DNA of 64,000 nt from Glandiceps talaboti (GCF_964340395.1 NC_135566.1:7707501-7771500), one strand, 5' to 3'; shown: positions 47,760 to 61,200, counted from the first letter of the stretch. Notes: generated from the sequence alone by a model not told the origin. A program made the numbers and translations.

Positions 47760-50700
47760 TGTGTGTCTGCCTGCGTGTGTGTGGTGTGTGTGTGTACGTA
47801 CGTACGTACGTGCGTGCGTGTGTGCGTGCACACATGCATGTGTGTGTGTGTGTGTGTGCATGAGTGTGTGTGTATGCATGTGTGTGCATGTGTGTGTGTT
47901 GTAATAATCAGCTGAGAACAGCTGTGGTAGGGTTGTAATATTCCTGCCATATGCTTCATTTTATGTTCAAAATTAGGTTTCAAAGTTGAAAATGTGGATT
48001 TGGAATACCAACATGTTCAATGAATGTCTTTATTTTCCAATATCAATAAAGGATGTGTACATTTCTATATGAAATTAGCTGTTGATAGGATGATAGATTA
48101 CAGAAAAGAAGTCACTCACAAATACTGATCAAGGGCATAAGTAATACTATGCTAATAGAAACCATTACAGGGGATTAAGCATAAGCTTATAGTTTTAGAG
48201 ACGATAACAAGAAAACTCCCTGAACTTTAAACCACATCTACATGTAATATGGAACTTGTAATCCAGACTAAGCATGCTCAGATGCAAAGGACTATGGGAT
48301 TATCTGTGGTTATCGTAATACCTAATATGGAACTACCGATAAAATATTCCTCTCGCAATGATCAGGGTAACTATGAATTGATCATTCATGGTTGCAAACA
48401 ATGTATCAGTTATGTTTACAATACCAATTCATTAGTATCTATGATCACATTTCCCATGATGCAACATTCAACATGGTGGGTTTGCAAGTTCCCTATTGAA
48501 AATACATACTTGTGGTTAATCCCCTGTAATTGGTTAACTTGCAGTTTATTGCTGTTTCTGTAATGTACCAAATGAGAATTCATCTGTATACTGCAAACAG
48601 ACCATAACAAGCATGACCCAGTTACATACTAATCAGGCTCTCTGGTAAACAAGATGTAGACAAATTACTGTGGATTTCTGTAGATTAATTTGTCTAGCAG
48701 GGGGATTTATGTTTTGCATAGCTTGATATTCTTTCCACATGTGTTACCTCAACAGTAGCATCAGGAATGCATTATTTAGAATTGTGAATAGTATTGTTTG
48801 CTGTTATGGATTTAATTTGGAATTTGGAGACTAAAATGATCCATTCTTTGTTGTGTACATGTTTTATTGAAAACACATGATGCTGTTATTGTTATTAATG
48901 TATCTCAGCTATTGAATTATCATATTCATAGACCCAGTCAATACTAGGGTGGTTGATCAAACCATGGTAATACATGTTTTAAATAGTTTGTAGTGCCTAT
49001 CTCTTTACTTTGTATGTAGGGTACAGTGCAGTGGTCTGATATAATATTACAACCTTCAAACTAACAATAGGGTAAAATATATTATGGTTATTTAACAATG
49101 AGTGTATTATTATTCAAACCAAGGACTACATTTTTATGATGTTTGTCATTTTCTCTGCTCTGGTAGTAGACCCATTCTTACATCATGTTATCTGATGAAT
49201 CCATGCCACAGACAGCCTCTAGACTACTCATATATGTATTATTAATATTACTGAGAACGGATTTTACAGAGATTGTAAATTTGAGGTACATTCTGCCCAT
49301 AATTAATTTTGATAGTTTTCAACGATGTTTCTAGTGTTTGTGATGGGAAAACTCAGGTAATCGAAATGAGGAAGTCAAATAAAGCTCGCATAGATTTCCA
49401 GGTACCATGAAACTACACTTTGGTAGGGAACCTCAGTCTAGTACTACCAACTTACCACCCTTTAACCCTAGTAGGGTAATTTGTGCAATGCAGTGAAAGC
49501 GTGGAAACAGATGGTTCGTCACACTGGACAAAAAAACAAACTACTTTACTTTCGTTTCATCTTGCCTTTGTCTATTCACACATATTGACCTGTTGTAACA
49601 TTTAGATGCGTGATAAATTTAATTTTGAAATGATTTTCAAAATTTGAGGTGGTAAATATGTACATGTGTCGGTACAATGTATGTGATAAATTTGATATTA
49701 GAATGATTTTCAAAATTTGAAGTGGCAAATATTTTGATGTGTGATAGATTTAATATTGAATGATTTTCAAAAAAAAAAGGAGTTGGTATTTACATATGTG
49801 ATAGATTTAAAAAATGAAATGGTTGATAAGTGGAAGATATGTAATAGATTTAATAGTGATGAAATATTTTTCCAAGTGATAAGTGGTAGGCTGATTGATA
49901 TGTCGATAATATTCAAAATAAGATAAAATAATTGTAGCCATGCAGATAAGTGATATTTGTATATTTCGATAGTATTCCAAGTATGTCTATTAATGAAATG
50001 GACAGGTATCTGTATTTGTGTGATACTGTCTTGACTTTGATAATTCATTTACTGTATTTACTAGCTTTCTGTACTGTTTAACATTTTTTACCAGTTCACC
50101 CATCCATCCATCCATCCATCCATCCAGCCAACCAACCATCCATCCATCCATCCATCCATCCATCCACCCACATACCCATCCACCCACCCACCCATTCATT
50201 CATTCATTCATTCATTCATTCATTCATTCATTCATTCATTCATTCATTCATTCATTCATTCATTCATTCATTCATTCATTCATATTTACATTGCACATGC
50301 ATGTGCAAGCTTAGACTTAACCATGGTCAGTGCTGTTGAAGTCCTGTACATTGTGTTTCCATAGTTGTTTATGCCAAGTTTATAAAACATATATTGTACA
50401 TAATGTGTAATTTATATTGGAAGAGAGTGTAAAAACATGTGAAATCATCATTTTGTAACCTTCAACCCTACTAAAATAATTTGAACTTGAACTTTGCAGT
50501 CATACCAGGGCATTCAACTTTCAGCACACAGGTCATCATCTATCTGGGCATTGACCTTGTAACTTAGTAACTTGTTTAGAACTTGGCACGAAAGTACATA
50601 TAGCTATTTTTAGCCATGGCCCATGCTCATACTTGTAAGAATTACAATCTACATGTACATGTTCATTTTGAGTTGTAACAGACCATTAAATTAGTGATTC

Positions 50701-53700
50701 ACACTAGTCACACTTAGACCACAGTGTTTATTTCAGTAATCTTTCCAACAAGGCAGTATCCTCTCTCTGCTGCGAGTTTTCAAAACTTAAACCATGTCTA
50801 AAATCTTTCAGACCTTTCCAAGAGAGAATGGTCATCCAGCTAATGGTACATCTAACGAAAATTCCCTCTAGAAACATGCTCGGTGAAAGTGTTTATTACA
50901 GCAATCTGTCCATTTACAGCAGTAGCCACTGCTATAAATTATCAAAACCAAATCTTTAAACAGGCGCATGTCACCTAGGCTATATGACCTCTCACATAGA
51001 CTTAACTCATGTTATATGGTTAGATATGATGTGTGTAACTGTGTTTGTGTAGAGGTGAGTGAAGGTCACATATTAAATTGTTATTGCTAAGACGAGTTCT
51101 ACAAACCTAATTATACCTATGTAAGCCCTCCAACAGCTGATTGAGATCTCTTGTGCACTCTGTCACATGCTGGTCTAGGGTCATGCAATATAGCATTACA
51201 CCTGTTACTTCCACAATCCTTGTCAGCTAGCTAATATTCATCTTGTAGCTTATTGAGATCTTGTGTGCAATCTCAGACTATTGCATGCTGGTCTAGGGTC
51301 ATATGATAAAATATTACCTCTGTAATGAACTTTCCCAAACTGAGCTCCAAAATTTTGTTCTGTGTATATGACCTTTTGATGACAGACTTCCATGTCAAAC
51401 ACTTGAGATAATATTCTACATTATGAGATCCATACCCATATAGGGTCATGTAACTTTAGTCAGCTGTAGCCATCCATCTTCATTGATCTAAGGAAATAAG
51501 TGATTTATGAGGACAGTAATAAACATAGTGTTTGCAGTACAAAATAATACATTTGTACAGTTTGTACATGGTGAATTGATTGTCTGTGAGTGTGTGAGAG
51601 GTGGTCTGAGATTATTTGTAAAAACTAATATTTCAGCTTAGTGTTTTGCGTTACAAAATTATATGTACTGGTTTGTATATGGTGAATTGGTGGTTTGCAA
51701 GTCTGTGAGAGGTGGTCTGAGGAGTGCAGTATTGCAGCTTAATGTTTACATTTGATTTATAACATTAGACATGTTTGTTTGTGATAAATGAGAGGCAACG
51801 AAGTTTATTATGTTCTAGAAAAATAAGTCTGTGAAACGGAAACGCCACGGTTTGTACATATACCAGATAGTCATGTTGAGGGTTCTTAGAATCTGGTATA
51901 ATTGAATGCTCCAGGCAGGCTGCAATATTAAACTATGCATACCTTGTTAGTGATATATGCGAAGTATGACAAGTCATACATACATATAGTATATGTAATG
52001 TACCAGGGTTGCCCTCCGAATGAACCACACATAGCAGTGGATTTGATTGACCTTGGATGAAGTGATCAGTTTCACTTTGTAGGATTTGATTTATTAGATA
52101 CAGTCTGTTTGTCAACTATGTGATAGGTTCCTGTAATATTATCTCCTGATATTGAATTAGGTTCACTTATTATATTGTTTGCTTACATTTGACATCTGAC
52201 CTTTGAACTTTGGTAGAATTTTTAATAAACCGAGAGCATGTTTACATGCAGTTGTCTCATATTTTAGATATCAAGTATTGGTTAAAACTATTTGTACAAG
52301 TAATGTAGTCATACTATGTGGTGACTGACATCTTTGACCATGCCAGTTTCTTGTTTGCTGTGACTACATCGTTATCTGTACCTTGTACACCTGCAGGTGT
52401 CCATCTTGCCATATTACTACTAGAGGCATGGGAATGGTTGTCTGTCACTTCTCCTGCTTCTAGTGTGGTATGATCAAGTGACAACCATTGTGTGGCTTTT
52501 ATGGCACCTCTGTAATTGTCAATTTTGCATTTGAAGTTGTCTGAGTGTGTGTAAAAAATGTCATGTTTACATATACATGTCAATGTACATATTAAGTGAA
52601 ATAAAATGTACCACATCAACTCAGTTTGCACTGTGACGCATTTCACCGCCTCTAAAGACTCCAGATGCTATATGCTTGTATCAAACATAATTATAAAGAA
52701 ATATTTAAAACTTACAGAGTACAAAGAACCATCCTCGTTAGATCACATTTATTGTAATCTGTACTAATATAGAACTGTTATTTTTAGTGTTGAAAGTTAT
52801 AGATGCCTATGTGTGTATGGCATTCAAAAATTGTAATACAAATTCTTTATAGGTCATGTTCTCACAGCGTTACTGATTCTCGAAATCTGATTACTATAGT
52901 ATAATATCTATATATGACGTACATGTATATATATAGATATATAGATATATACATGTAATTACACACACACATATATAACACTGACAGTTGAATATCTATA
53001 GTTACGTGTACATAATATGATATCAATATATCATAATATCTTGTGAAGAAAAAGGCTTAATTTGCTTCATTTACCAAATTTCACATCTTCAGCATCTTGC
53101 TTTTGTGTCGTGATTCACAGTTTCATTGAGTGAACTTTATCTGAATAAGCGCTTATTGAATTTCTGTTCAAATCTTGCGCATCAATATAACCACTCAGAT
53201 TGCAATTTCCAAAATAAACACCCATCAGAAGAATGGAGACAAATACTGCATTGCATGAAATCAATGGTATACAGTACATGTACTATGGATTTTACAGTAA
53301 CTGCCTTTGAGACATTTGCATATACTTGTACAGATCATCTAAGCACATGTCCAAGTTGTCACTCATAAACCTGTTAAAGCGATACACGTAAAGCAAGTTA
53401 TATTTGAAAGGGATTTGATTCAGTACTCAATCACATACTTTTAAGAGTTCATGACTGCAACTAGAAGAATGGCGATCATTCAGTGTAAATAGAATAGACT
53501 GCAATTTGACATTGCCTTGTGATACTTTGCCCTTAGTCTTTGGCCAGGTTCTTGCATTAGTGTTATCTTATCACTTAAAGGCCAGGGTTTGATTGCTAGG
53601 TTCTTGCATTAGTGTTATCTTATCGGTGGAGCTATAAAAAGGATTATGTAAGAATATTGTTTTGTTATCAACTACTGATTCTTTCTTGACACAGACCTTT

Positions 53701-55730
53701 AAAGGCCAGGGTTTCAGTCCCAGGTCCTTTCATTAGTTTTATCTTATCAGTCACTCTAGAAGGATTATATAGGATTATTCTTTTGTTATGAACCAATGTT
53801 TTTGTATAGCTCTACAAGACAAGTGTTTTTCACACCTAAATTTGATAGTAATCCTAATCCACACAGTCAGATTAGGATTAAAATCTAGGTGTGAAAAACA
53901 TTGGTTTGGCAGAACTATTGGAAAATGTTTATTTACACCAAAAAAAATGTCCACATGTAACCCATAACACTAATGTGCTGACTCAGGATTGAAACATTGT
54001 CCTTTAACTTAGAGCTTTACAACTTGATACTTTTACAAAGGGTTTTGACTTTTAACATGTGCACAAACACATAACAGTGGTAGGATGTATAAAGTTACTG
54101 TGTCATCACTGGATTTTCTGTGGGCATCATTAGTAAAAGGTATTTGTTATCTACTGGCTGCCCATTACACTACTGTAACTAGTTGAAAAACATTGTACCA
54201 AGGAGACGTCCTTGGGTATGGGAATGTAATTGGTGTTTATGTATTGAGTGTCTTGTTTTCTTTGCTGTACATACATGTACATGTAATACTGTGTGTGTAC
54301 TATAGCTGGAATCAATAATATTACAAAATGAGCTCCTCCAGTTTATGGGGTGTGTGTGTTGAATGTCGTGTACACACATGTATACATGGAAATTCTAGCA
54401 GCATTGAAGAAAAGAGTGAGCTAATGACAGAGTATTTTTATGTTCCATTGTTGCTCTTTTTATCATTACAAATTAAAATTTCTGCTCGTAGACAAAAGAT
54501 TTTTCAAAACAATTCCCCCAAGTTTTTCACTGATATCTTGACATAATTGCCAGAGATGTATTGTCATTGGGTTAAGTTAAAGTCAGAATAGTGTCTTTTA
54601 TGTTCTTATAGGTGTGTGCCAGGTGTAATAGCTTTACGATGATATGATCACAACATCTATTTTTGGAATTAACAGTTTGATACACTCATTAAATTTGATC
54701 AATACTACGCATGATGCTATTCATTTCGCGGTCCCGGAAAAATATCGGGAATGAAATACACACTGAGCTTGAGTCAAATTTAGGATCCTGACTGCAATCT
54801 TCATATGAGCTTTATAAATATGTACTACTGATATATTTAGTAAATATTCTTTATTCTTTTTATTGTCTAGTGGGCAGGTTGTATCACCAAAATGGAAAAC
54901 TTTCAAGGGAATGAAACTGGCTATGTCGGACAAGATCAGATTAAATAATGCAATATGGAGAGCCTGGCACATTCAGTGTAAGTATGATTGACAAGTCACC
55001 TAGATATCTTATTGACAGCTGTTTATACAGAAATGTCTTAGTATATGCCGGTAATAATTTATCTTGATTTGAAGTACTTTTATAGCTTTATCAACTTAGT
55101 TACAAGTATGTATAGATGAGACAACAGAATTAGCCTAGAGACTTAGCTATCTAACTTGGCATTAGATATCATTTGCAAGAACAGGCTCTGTTAAGCCAGT
55201 CAGATATATAGAGAAGACAACAGTGACTTGACTATGCAGCTTGATAAAACCATTTGGTAGAATAGCAAAGAGACTTGGCTATATAACTTGACAGTGTTGC
55301 CAGTATTGTTTGTTTGTTTGTTTGTCAAGTCAGATGGCCAAGTCTGTCCAAAAAGTCAACACATCAGAGTTTTTGACTAAGAAAAGTTGTGTGACTAACT
55401 TTAGCCAGAAGATTAAGTCAGGTGTATACTATATAGATGGGCAAAAGGTTTAGTCCTGTAATTTAACCACATATCCAGCTTGACAAAGTCATTTTCAGAA
55501 TAGCGTAAAGACTTGGCTATCTGGCATTACACCAGATTTATTTATTTGTTTGTTAATTCAGATGGCCAAGTCTCTAGGCCATACAAAGAAAAGATAATAA
55601 CCCAAAATTTTAGACTAGTTTATACAATTGACTTGTGTTTTATATCTTTTTTCCAGTTCAACAACACAAAAACCCTGTAGTTTGTCAATTTGCTACCCCT
55701 CATACTGACCATGTCCACGCTACAACTCAG
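39472..55730 (+). CDS. MLXIP: Mondo/ChREBP-type bHLH-zip transcription factor, N-terminal part (exons 1-3)
   Basis: Three exons are visible: 39472-39737, 54871-54977 and 55657-55730, coding for 149 residues with phases that match. Exon 1 holds the Mondo conserved region MCR1, IHSGHFMVS (29-37), and an export-signal-like stretch, [13 protein letters not shown] (76-88). Exons 2 and 3 hold [27 protein letters not shown] and NPVVCQF, as in MondoA and ChREBP. These regions form the low-glucose inhibitory and glucose-response module that senses glucose 6-phosphate. The full factor dimerises with MLX and acts on carbohydrate response elements. The activation domain, bHLH-zip and C-terminus lie beyond the right edge. 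An in-frame stop at 39445-39447 makes ATG 39472 the first possible start. Invertebrates usually have one Mondo gene, so MLXIP versus MLXIPL is not meaningful here. Confidence 0.94.
40985..41200. repeat. Dispersed repeat, copy 2
   Basis: ACCACTAGAAAATTTTAC, TACCAGACTGGTACATTGTG and TTTAGTCACTA parallel the copy at 31725-31985. Confidence 0.65.
42790..43125. repeat. Degenerate tandem repeats, AGAAGTTCACC and ATAGCCACAGTATA
   Basis: AGAAGTTCACCAAACAGAGATAT at the left returns as AGAAGTTCACCAGACAGAGATAT about 170 bases later. ATAGCCACAGTATATTGAAT and TACAGCCACAGTATACTACA repeat between them. Confidence 0.6.
43936..44098. repeat. (GAT)n microsatellite
   Basis: About 50 GAT units with a few GGT, AAC and AGT interruptions. 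Confidence 0.94.
44727..45022. mobile_element. Fold-back MITE, TCACTAACTGCTT termini
   Basis: TCACTAACTGCTTATATTGT at the left matches the reverse complement of ACAAGCAGTTAGTGA at the right, with AATGCT and CAATG continuing the arms. Confidence 0.65.
45027..45362. mobile_element. Fold-back MITE, GTCTCTGTTACCCAGACTCT termini
   Basis: The left end GTCTCTGTTACCCAGACTCT pairs with AGAGTCTGGGTAACTGAGAC at the right. The arms continue through GGGGCTCT...GAGACC for about 50 bases. It sits almost directly next to the preceding element. Confidence 0.7.
46040..46450. other. Possible dispersed repeat with paired CCAATATGGC motifs
   Basis: Two copies of GAATCCAATATGGC follow each other at about 46180-46212. 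The segment also repeats AAAATGGTGT. It may be part of a dispersed element, but no second copy lies in this window. Confidence 0.3.
46721..46869. mobile_element. 149-bp MITE with exact 7-bp target duplication
   Basis: TCCAACC flanks both sides (46714-46720 and 46870-46876). The ends are TTAGTCTATCTGCTAGAC and, on the other strand, TTAGTCTTGCTGCTAGAC. The arms continue through TTCTTCCGATAC. The centre GCGAACTTTGTTCGC is shared with the nested core at 8775-8955. Confidence 0.75.
47693..47902. repeat. (GT)n microsatellite with GTAC and GTGC interruptions
   Basis: Alternating purine-pyrimidine sequence over about 200 bases, including (GTAC)n at 47796-47810. Such tracts can adopt Z-DNA. Confidence 0.93.
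48162..48533. mobile_element. Fold-back MITE, TTACAGGGGATTAA termini
   Basis: CCATTACAGGGGATTAAGC at the left pairs with GTGGTTAATCCCCTGTAATTGG at the right. ATGATCACATTTCCCATGAT and GTATTACG-type inner blocks give it a palindromic look. The open frame inside it is not a gene. Confidence 0.65.
49605..49930. repeat. Degenerate minisatellite of about 60-bp units
   Basis: At least five units built on GTGATAGATTTAATA, GAATGATTTTCAAAATTTGA and GGTAAATAT. They become more diverged to the right. Confidence 0.65.
50098..50284. repeat. (CATC)n and (CATT)n microsatellites
   Basis: CATC with CCAGCC, CCAACC and CACC interruptions to 50190, then about 23 uninterrupted CATT units. Confidence 0.94.
51120..51312. 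repeat. Tandem duplication of about 120 bp
   Basis: TTGAGATCT, GCATGCTGGTCTAGGGTCAT and ATATTACCTCTG-like blocks occur twice. Confidence 0.65.
51525..51745. repeat. Tandem duplication of about 113 bp
   Basis: GTACATGGTGAATTG, GTGAGAGGTGGTCTGAG and TTTCAGCTTAGTGTTT occur twice with minor changes. Confidence 0.7.
53555..53790. repeat. Tandem duplication of about 120 bp
   Basis: AAAGGCCAGGGTTT, TTAGTGTTATCTTATC and AAGGATTAT.TA.GA.TATT blocks repeat; a partial third copy precedes them at about 53535. Confidence 0.65.
53824..53899. mobile_element. Hairpin element, about 33-bp arms
   Basis: GTTTTTCACACCTAAATTT and AGTAATCCTAATC pair with GATTAGGATTA and AAATCTAGGTGTGAAAAAC across a 10-base loop. 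Confidence 0.65.
55240..55595. repeat. Duplicated segment in Mondo intron 2
   Basis: AAAGACTTGGCTAT followed by TTTATTTGTTTGTT-like runs and CAGATGGCCAAGTCT occurs twice, about 235 bases apart. In each copy GACTTGGC faces GCCAAGTC, so the unit is also a weak hairpin. Confidence 0.6.
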
Positions 55731-55874
55731 GTAAGTTTGTAGAGTTGTTATTTGTGATGCGATAGGACAAACAAGTACTGTGAAATGGATGATAAGTTGA
55801 CTCCTATAGGGATGTCATCTGTTTTGATTGAAGAATTGTGTCAGCCCCAACAACGAATCTTAGTATTCCACATG

Positions 55875-56107
55875 TATACATACATACATACATACATACA
55901 TACATACATACATACATACATACATACATACATACATACATACATACATACATACATACATACATACATACATACATACATACATACATACATACATACA
56001 TACATACATACATACATACATACATACATACATACATACATACATACATACATACATACATACATACATACATACATACATACATACATACATACATACA
56101 TACATAC
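55875..56107. repeat. (ACAT)n microsatellite, about 230 bases
   Basis: Uninterrupted ACAT tetramers starting about 145 bases after Mondo exon 3. Confidence 0.96.
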
Positions 56108-56139
56108 ACAAACAGCAAATGCCCACAGGCACACTCACT

Positions 56140-56201
<62 letters not shown>

Positions 56202-56367
56202 CATGTACATAGTGTGATACACATGAGTGCAACATACACATATACCCACATGCACACTCACATGCACATGCACACACACATGTACCCACATGCACATTCA
56301 TTTATATGCACATACATATACACACCCACTCACATTTGTATCCACACACACTGCACACACACACACA

Positions 56368-56407
<40 letters not shown>

Positions 56408-56555
56408 CATGTACATAGTGTGATACACATGAGTGCAACATACACATATACCCACATGCACACTCACATGCACATGCACACACACATGTACCCACATGCA
56501 CATTCATTTATATGCACATACATATACACACCCACTCACATTTGTATCCACACAC

Positions 56556-56622
<67 letters not shown>
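56140..56622. repeat. (CA)n tracts with a 206-bp tandem duplication
   Basis: The segment beginning GCATGTACATAGTGTGATAC at 56201 is repeated almost identically from 56407, each copy running into (CA)n. The long His-Thr open frames are not genes. Confidence 0.93.
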
Positions 56623-56627
<5 letters not shown>

Positions 56628-59239
56628 AAAAGATACTTATAAAAGCATCTATTGATTTTACTGTACTATAGTTATCCTAGAAGATCAATGTTTATGCTAT
56701 AAAACAAATTGAACCAAAGACAGCAGCTGCAGTAAAATGCCATCCTATATACTATGTTTATACAAGTGTTGATAAAATAATCATGAACTGGTGTCATTTT
56801 CTCTCTAATCCTATCAAGGTTAAATTAAAGACATGATAAATGACATCAGAGATTATTATCAGACATAAACCTATGTAGTGTGGTGATGTCATGAATAAAA
56901 CCTTAATTTTAGTACCTTTTATAGAGGAGCAGTGTGCAACAAATATAGGCCAGGCTGAGAGTGTCTAATCATCAAATCTTTGACAGAAAACAATCCATTA
57001 CTGTTGGATAATTAGATAGCATGCCCCCAAATTTTTTATATGTTTAGCAGACAAAAATATGAATAACATAAGGGGCCTTGTTACTATGAGTCGAAGACGA
57101 GTAGTGACAAAACCCTTGCATAACAAGTAATTTCCAGCTAAATGGGACAGATATTACAGAATAATGTAATTATACTTGCACAAGGTTAATTTAGGGGAAA
57201 ATAATCGTGAACGTGTATTATGAGCACATATACAGACATATGTTGTCATGGCATTGAATGACCAGGGTTAAATCCTGTATTTTTGGTTTGTATGTTTTTA
57301 ACATTGCTTGTTGTATGCAGTATATTATACTGTGAAATACTAAATTTTGCACTTGGAATTTATTTTCACTATTTTCACTGGTGTGGTTAAATACCATGGA
57401 TACCTTCCTGAATTAATGAAAATTGGGTACAAGAAAATGACCAAATTCTCTGCAGTGAATGTAAAATTCCTTGAAAATATAGTATATAATGATTAAACTT
57501 CTTTTAGAAATTGAAGGCCAGTCATATTCTGCACCTAATATATATATATTCATTGAGAGGCCTGGATATTTTTGAGTTGATGGATTTTATATACTTTAAA
57601 GAGTTTTAATGGAATTGTTTTATAGCTTGTGCATACTCAAACAGAATGTGGCAGGAATTTCTAAATAAGTGTGTGTTTGACACACTGAAATGACCCTTAA
57701 TAACTCATGCAGCAGGGAAAGATCTCCCTAGTATTACCCGTCGATCATAATTTTTGCGCAATTGCATCTATCCGAGTTTATTGAATCAGTTCACATATTT
57801 GGGCAAAACTGTTTGCGCATAAAATGTTGCATTTTATGAGAGAATGGGATGGTAATACATAATGTTATTGAATGATTTGTTTGTAAAGAAAAATGACAGG
57901 TTTTAGGATCGCTTGTCCTTCAAATCGGTTTCTAATTTGACAGGAATCATTTGTATGTCTTAAAGCGATAGGGTAGAATATGTAGTGTATTGTTATTAAA
58001 GGTTGGATCCAGTGTTAGAAAGTAATGGTATCCGAGTCATTCTAATGAAATACAGATATTGATTAAATCGGATATGTCATAGCATACATAATATCTTCAA
58101 CTGTGTTTGCTAATAACGAACTGTAAACATACTGTAAAAAGGATTGGAAATAATGCTAGCTGACTTAATAGTGAAATACGGTATATATCTATAAAATTAT
58201 TGGTAAGAAAATGGTTTATGACAGGTTTTAGCAGATAAATACCGTGTGTATTGGATTTCAAATGGAAATTGAAATTTAAGCCATAATCATCCATAGATTA
58301 ATTACAGTTTGACTGAGTTCCACATTGATATACACATATCCTGTCATTGTTTTCAAATGTACGTGTCCCTAGTTTCTCACAGTATTACAGCTGGCATATT
58401 CACAGTACTGTATCTATAGCATTCGACAGTCAAAATATAACACATGTCTGCGTATACATGTTAGTGGAAGCCGAGTTACAGCATCAACAAAGAAATTATA
58501 TTATTGTTATTTTTACCACGCATCTAGGTAGTAAAATTCTATTTCAGGTAATGAGAATAATAGCATTCCCAACAGGCTTGTATAGAGGAAAGGATCCATA
58601 TTACATAGGAATTCAGTAGAAGGACAAATATTGACAAATGTTTGGTTAGTTTCATCTCATTCGATATTAATTTCAGAGTCAGTTTTGAGAGATGCGAAGT
58701 GGGTGATCAATTCCCAGGTACTCAGTAATAATTTCTTCCTTAAAATAATTGAAATGATTTGTCCAACATCGGTTATTTACTCCTTTTCGTAATATACAAT
58801 GTGAGTCAGTAAATCCAATTTTGAAAAAATAATAAGCAAGGGGAATTCACTCCAATTGTGTTGGATTCTTTTGATAATATACTCTTAAAGTAGAAGATTT
58901 ATGGAGAAAATAACACAAGGCAATAAGTGAGCTTTATAAGCCATTTGTTGTATCATGGAATATTGTAAATGGTCAATCAAATAGTTTGTCGTTGAGTAAC
59001 TGTAATGTCAACTCTGTCAAGCATGATGGTGAATTCTTTCAGAAAATGTTAGATTTAAGTGTTTTCAATTTAGGATAATAGTAATCTACATGTAAATCAT
59101 AAAATGTCATTACATGCATTAAATGTACAAAAGACAGCAATTGTCGTACAGTCGATGGATGCTATTTGGTATGTTGCGATTTGAAGGTGAGATATATGAA
59201 ACCAGAATTTGATATAATAGGGGAGGTGTTATTTTGGAT

Positions 59240-59800
59240 TACTTTTGTAGTATGAAGTCCGTATATCATATTTTACACCTCTATGCCTGATGGCACACAA
59301 AGTAGAATTAGTAAAATTAAAGCTTAAAAATTCAACGTTTGATGATAATACCCAGGTGACGTACTTCTCTCATTCACATTTTATAGACTTCCATCATTAG
59401 ATAGCACAGAGGACAAAAAATAAAAATTTTAAAACTCAACCTTTTAGGATGCCCAGTTGATGTACGTCTGTGTTAGTCACATTTTATATACTTCCATCTT
59501 TAGAAAGCAGAGCAGTACAAAAATGAAGCCTGGATGGCTGACTGTTGATGATATACACAGAAGAGATTATTCTGTATTGCTCATATTTTTATGTGTAATT
59601 CCATCATTAGACAGCACAGATCACAAAAATTGAGCCTGAAAAGCCGACCAACACTTCATGCATTGCAATATAGCAAATGTCACATATTATTACATTAAAT
59701 ATTGGCTTATACCGTAGACAACAAATCTAGCTTATAAAGGCAGCTTCAAGTATCTATATTTTGCACTGCTACTTCTGAATAGCATGAAGTACAAAAATAG
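59240..59800. repeat. Degenerate tandem repeat, about four units
   Basis: Blocks such as ACTTCCATCATTAGATAGCA, AGCACAGA..ACAAAAAT and TCATATTTTA recur about every 110-120 bases. Confidence 0.6.
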
Positions 59801-60729
59801 AACTGACTGTATTTTCTTAATTCATTACTCCCAAATGTCAACAGTTTGCCCTTCATAAATATAAATGTCATAGTACTCTTCTGCCTGTCTTAGTAGAATT
59901 GTCTGTTTTTATGAAACTAATAATAATTTGAAGATGCCACAGGATATTCATCATTAAGATATATCTTGTGTCATGTCTAGGGCAAATGTAATATTATACA
60001 CCATGTCTGTAGTGAAGATCCCCAACTTCCATGTATTGTCAATTAAGAAGGAGGTGTGGCCCTATATAGACAGTGGCGTTCTGGTCTATGCTTTGTGTGT
60101 ATCAGAGCATGTTATGTGTTGTAATGTATTCAGTCCTAGCTTTTGCTTGTACCAGGCAGTTGTTATTTGTCAGGAAAAGTATGTAAAAGAACATAAAGAA
60201 GTAAATTCTCCACAATTTGTAAAATAGAAATATTTACAACTGTCTGAATATTTGTAATACTACTGTTTCACATAAAATTTTATGCATAAAGACAATATTG
60301 TCGTAAAATTTAACTATGCATTGATGTTTCTGGACAAGGTGTTACGACCTTGAGCTCTAACCTCTCTGAAAAAGCACACTAGGGGAGTACAATGGAAGAA
60401 TATAAAATCCAATGGCAATTTAGAGGAAAGCTAGCCTTACCATATGTTTATAAATGCTCAGTATCCTAGATACAAATGTCCCTTTAGCAGGAATTTGAGT
60501 AATGCAAAATTTAGATGAACTTGTTGGCCATGAACTTATTGTATAGGAAATTTTATTTACAAAACATTGTAATGCAAAATTTAGATCAACGTATTGGCCT
60601 TGATCTTGCTGGCATGCCTTCACATTTAGCATTCAAACCAAAAGTATGGGATTTATTTTTGTTCTGTCTGGACAAATTGACTGTTTTCTTAAATAGAGCT
60701 TTGCACACATATGATGATGTTATTCCCAA

Positions 60730-61200
60730 TACATTTCAGTCTGCTTTATAAATAAAACATGTTTCTGACATAATGGTTTTTGTCACCACTTTAATATCGT
60801 TGACTTTATTTTTTTAACTCATATTTTTAATGACTAAATGTAATTTCCTCAGTTGAACAAAGGAAAATGTATTTCCATCTAACTAGTTATATATATATAT
60901 GTGACTACAGATTGAAAAAAATAAGTGAATTCCTTTTAGAAATACATATTTAAAATTCATATAGAAAAATTTTCAAAAGGAAAAATGCACAGCTGTTGAG
61001 CTTGTTGGTTGTATGTATCAAATTGCCTATGTATTGTAGGAATGATTTGAGATTACCAGTATTGTTGCCAATAACTTTGTCAGATGTTTGTTATCCTATT
61101 ACAGAGGATGGCTTTTGTACTATAGACAGCCAGTCACTGATTAATTACTAGGCTGGTATTACAGTGGTGGCGGCATGCTTGTTGTATAAGTACCACATTG
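60730..61200. other. AT-rich intronic sequence
   Basis: Part of Mondo intron 3. A short (AT)n tract is at 60888-60900. Nothing else is recognised. Confidence 0.4.

Larger units (their letters stand above)
39738..54870 (+). other. Intron 1 of the Mondo gene (about 15 kb)
   Basis: Donor GTAGGT and acceptor GTCTAG. It is filled with microsatellites and non-autonomous elements listed separately. No convincing nested gene was found; one open frame at 52314-52646 on the minus strand is discussed in the findings. Confidence 0.85.

Noticed and set aside
48249-48563. 104-codon frame starting [11 protein letters not shown]
   Set aside because: It lies inside a fold-back MITE and has no recognisable family or splice context.
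55785-56642. Open frames rich in His-Thr and Met-Cys-Val-Tyr on both strands
   Set aside because: Produced by the ACAT and CA microsatellites in Mondo intron 3.
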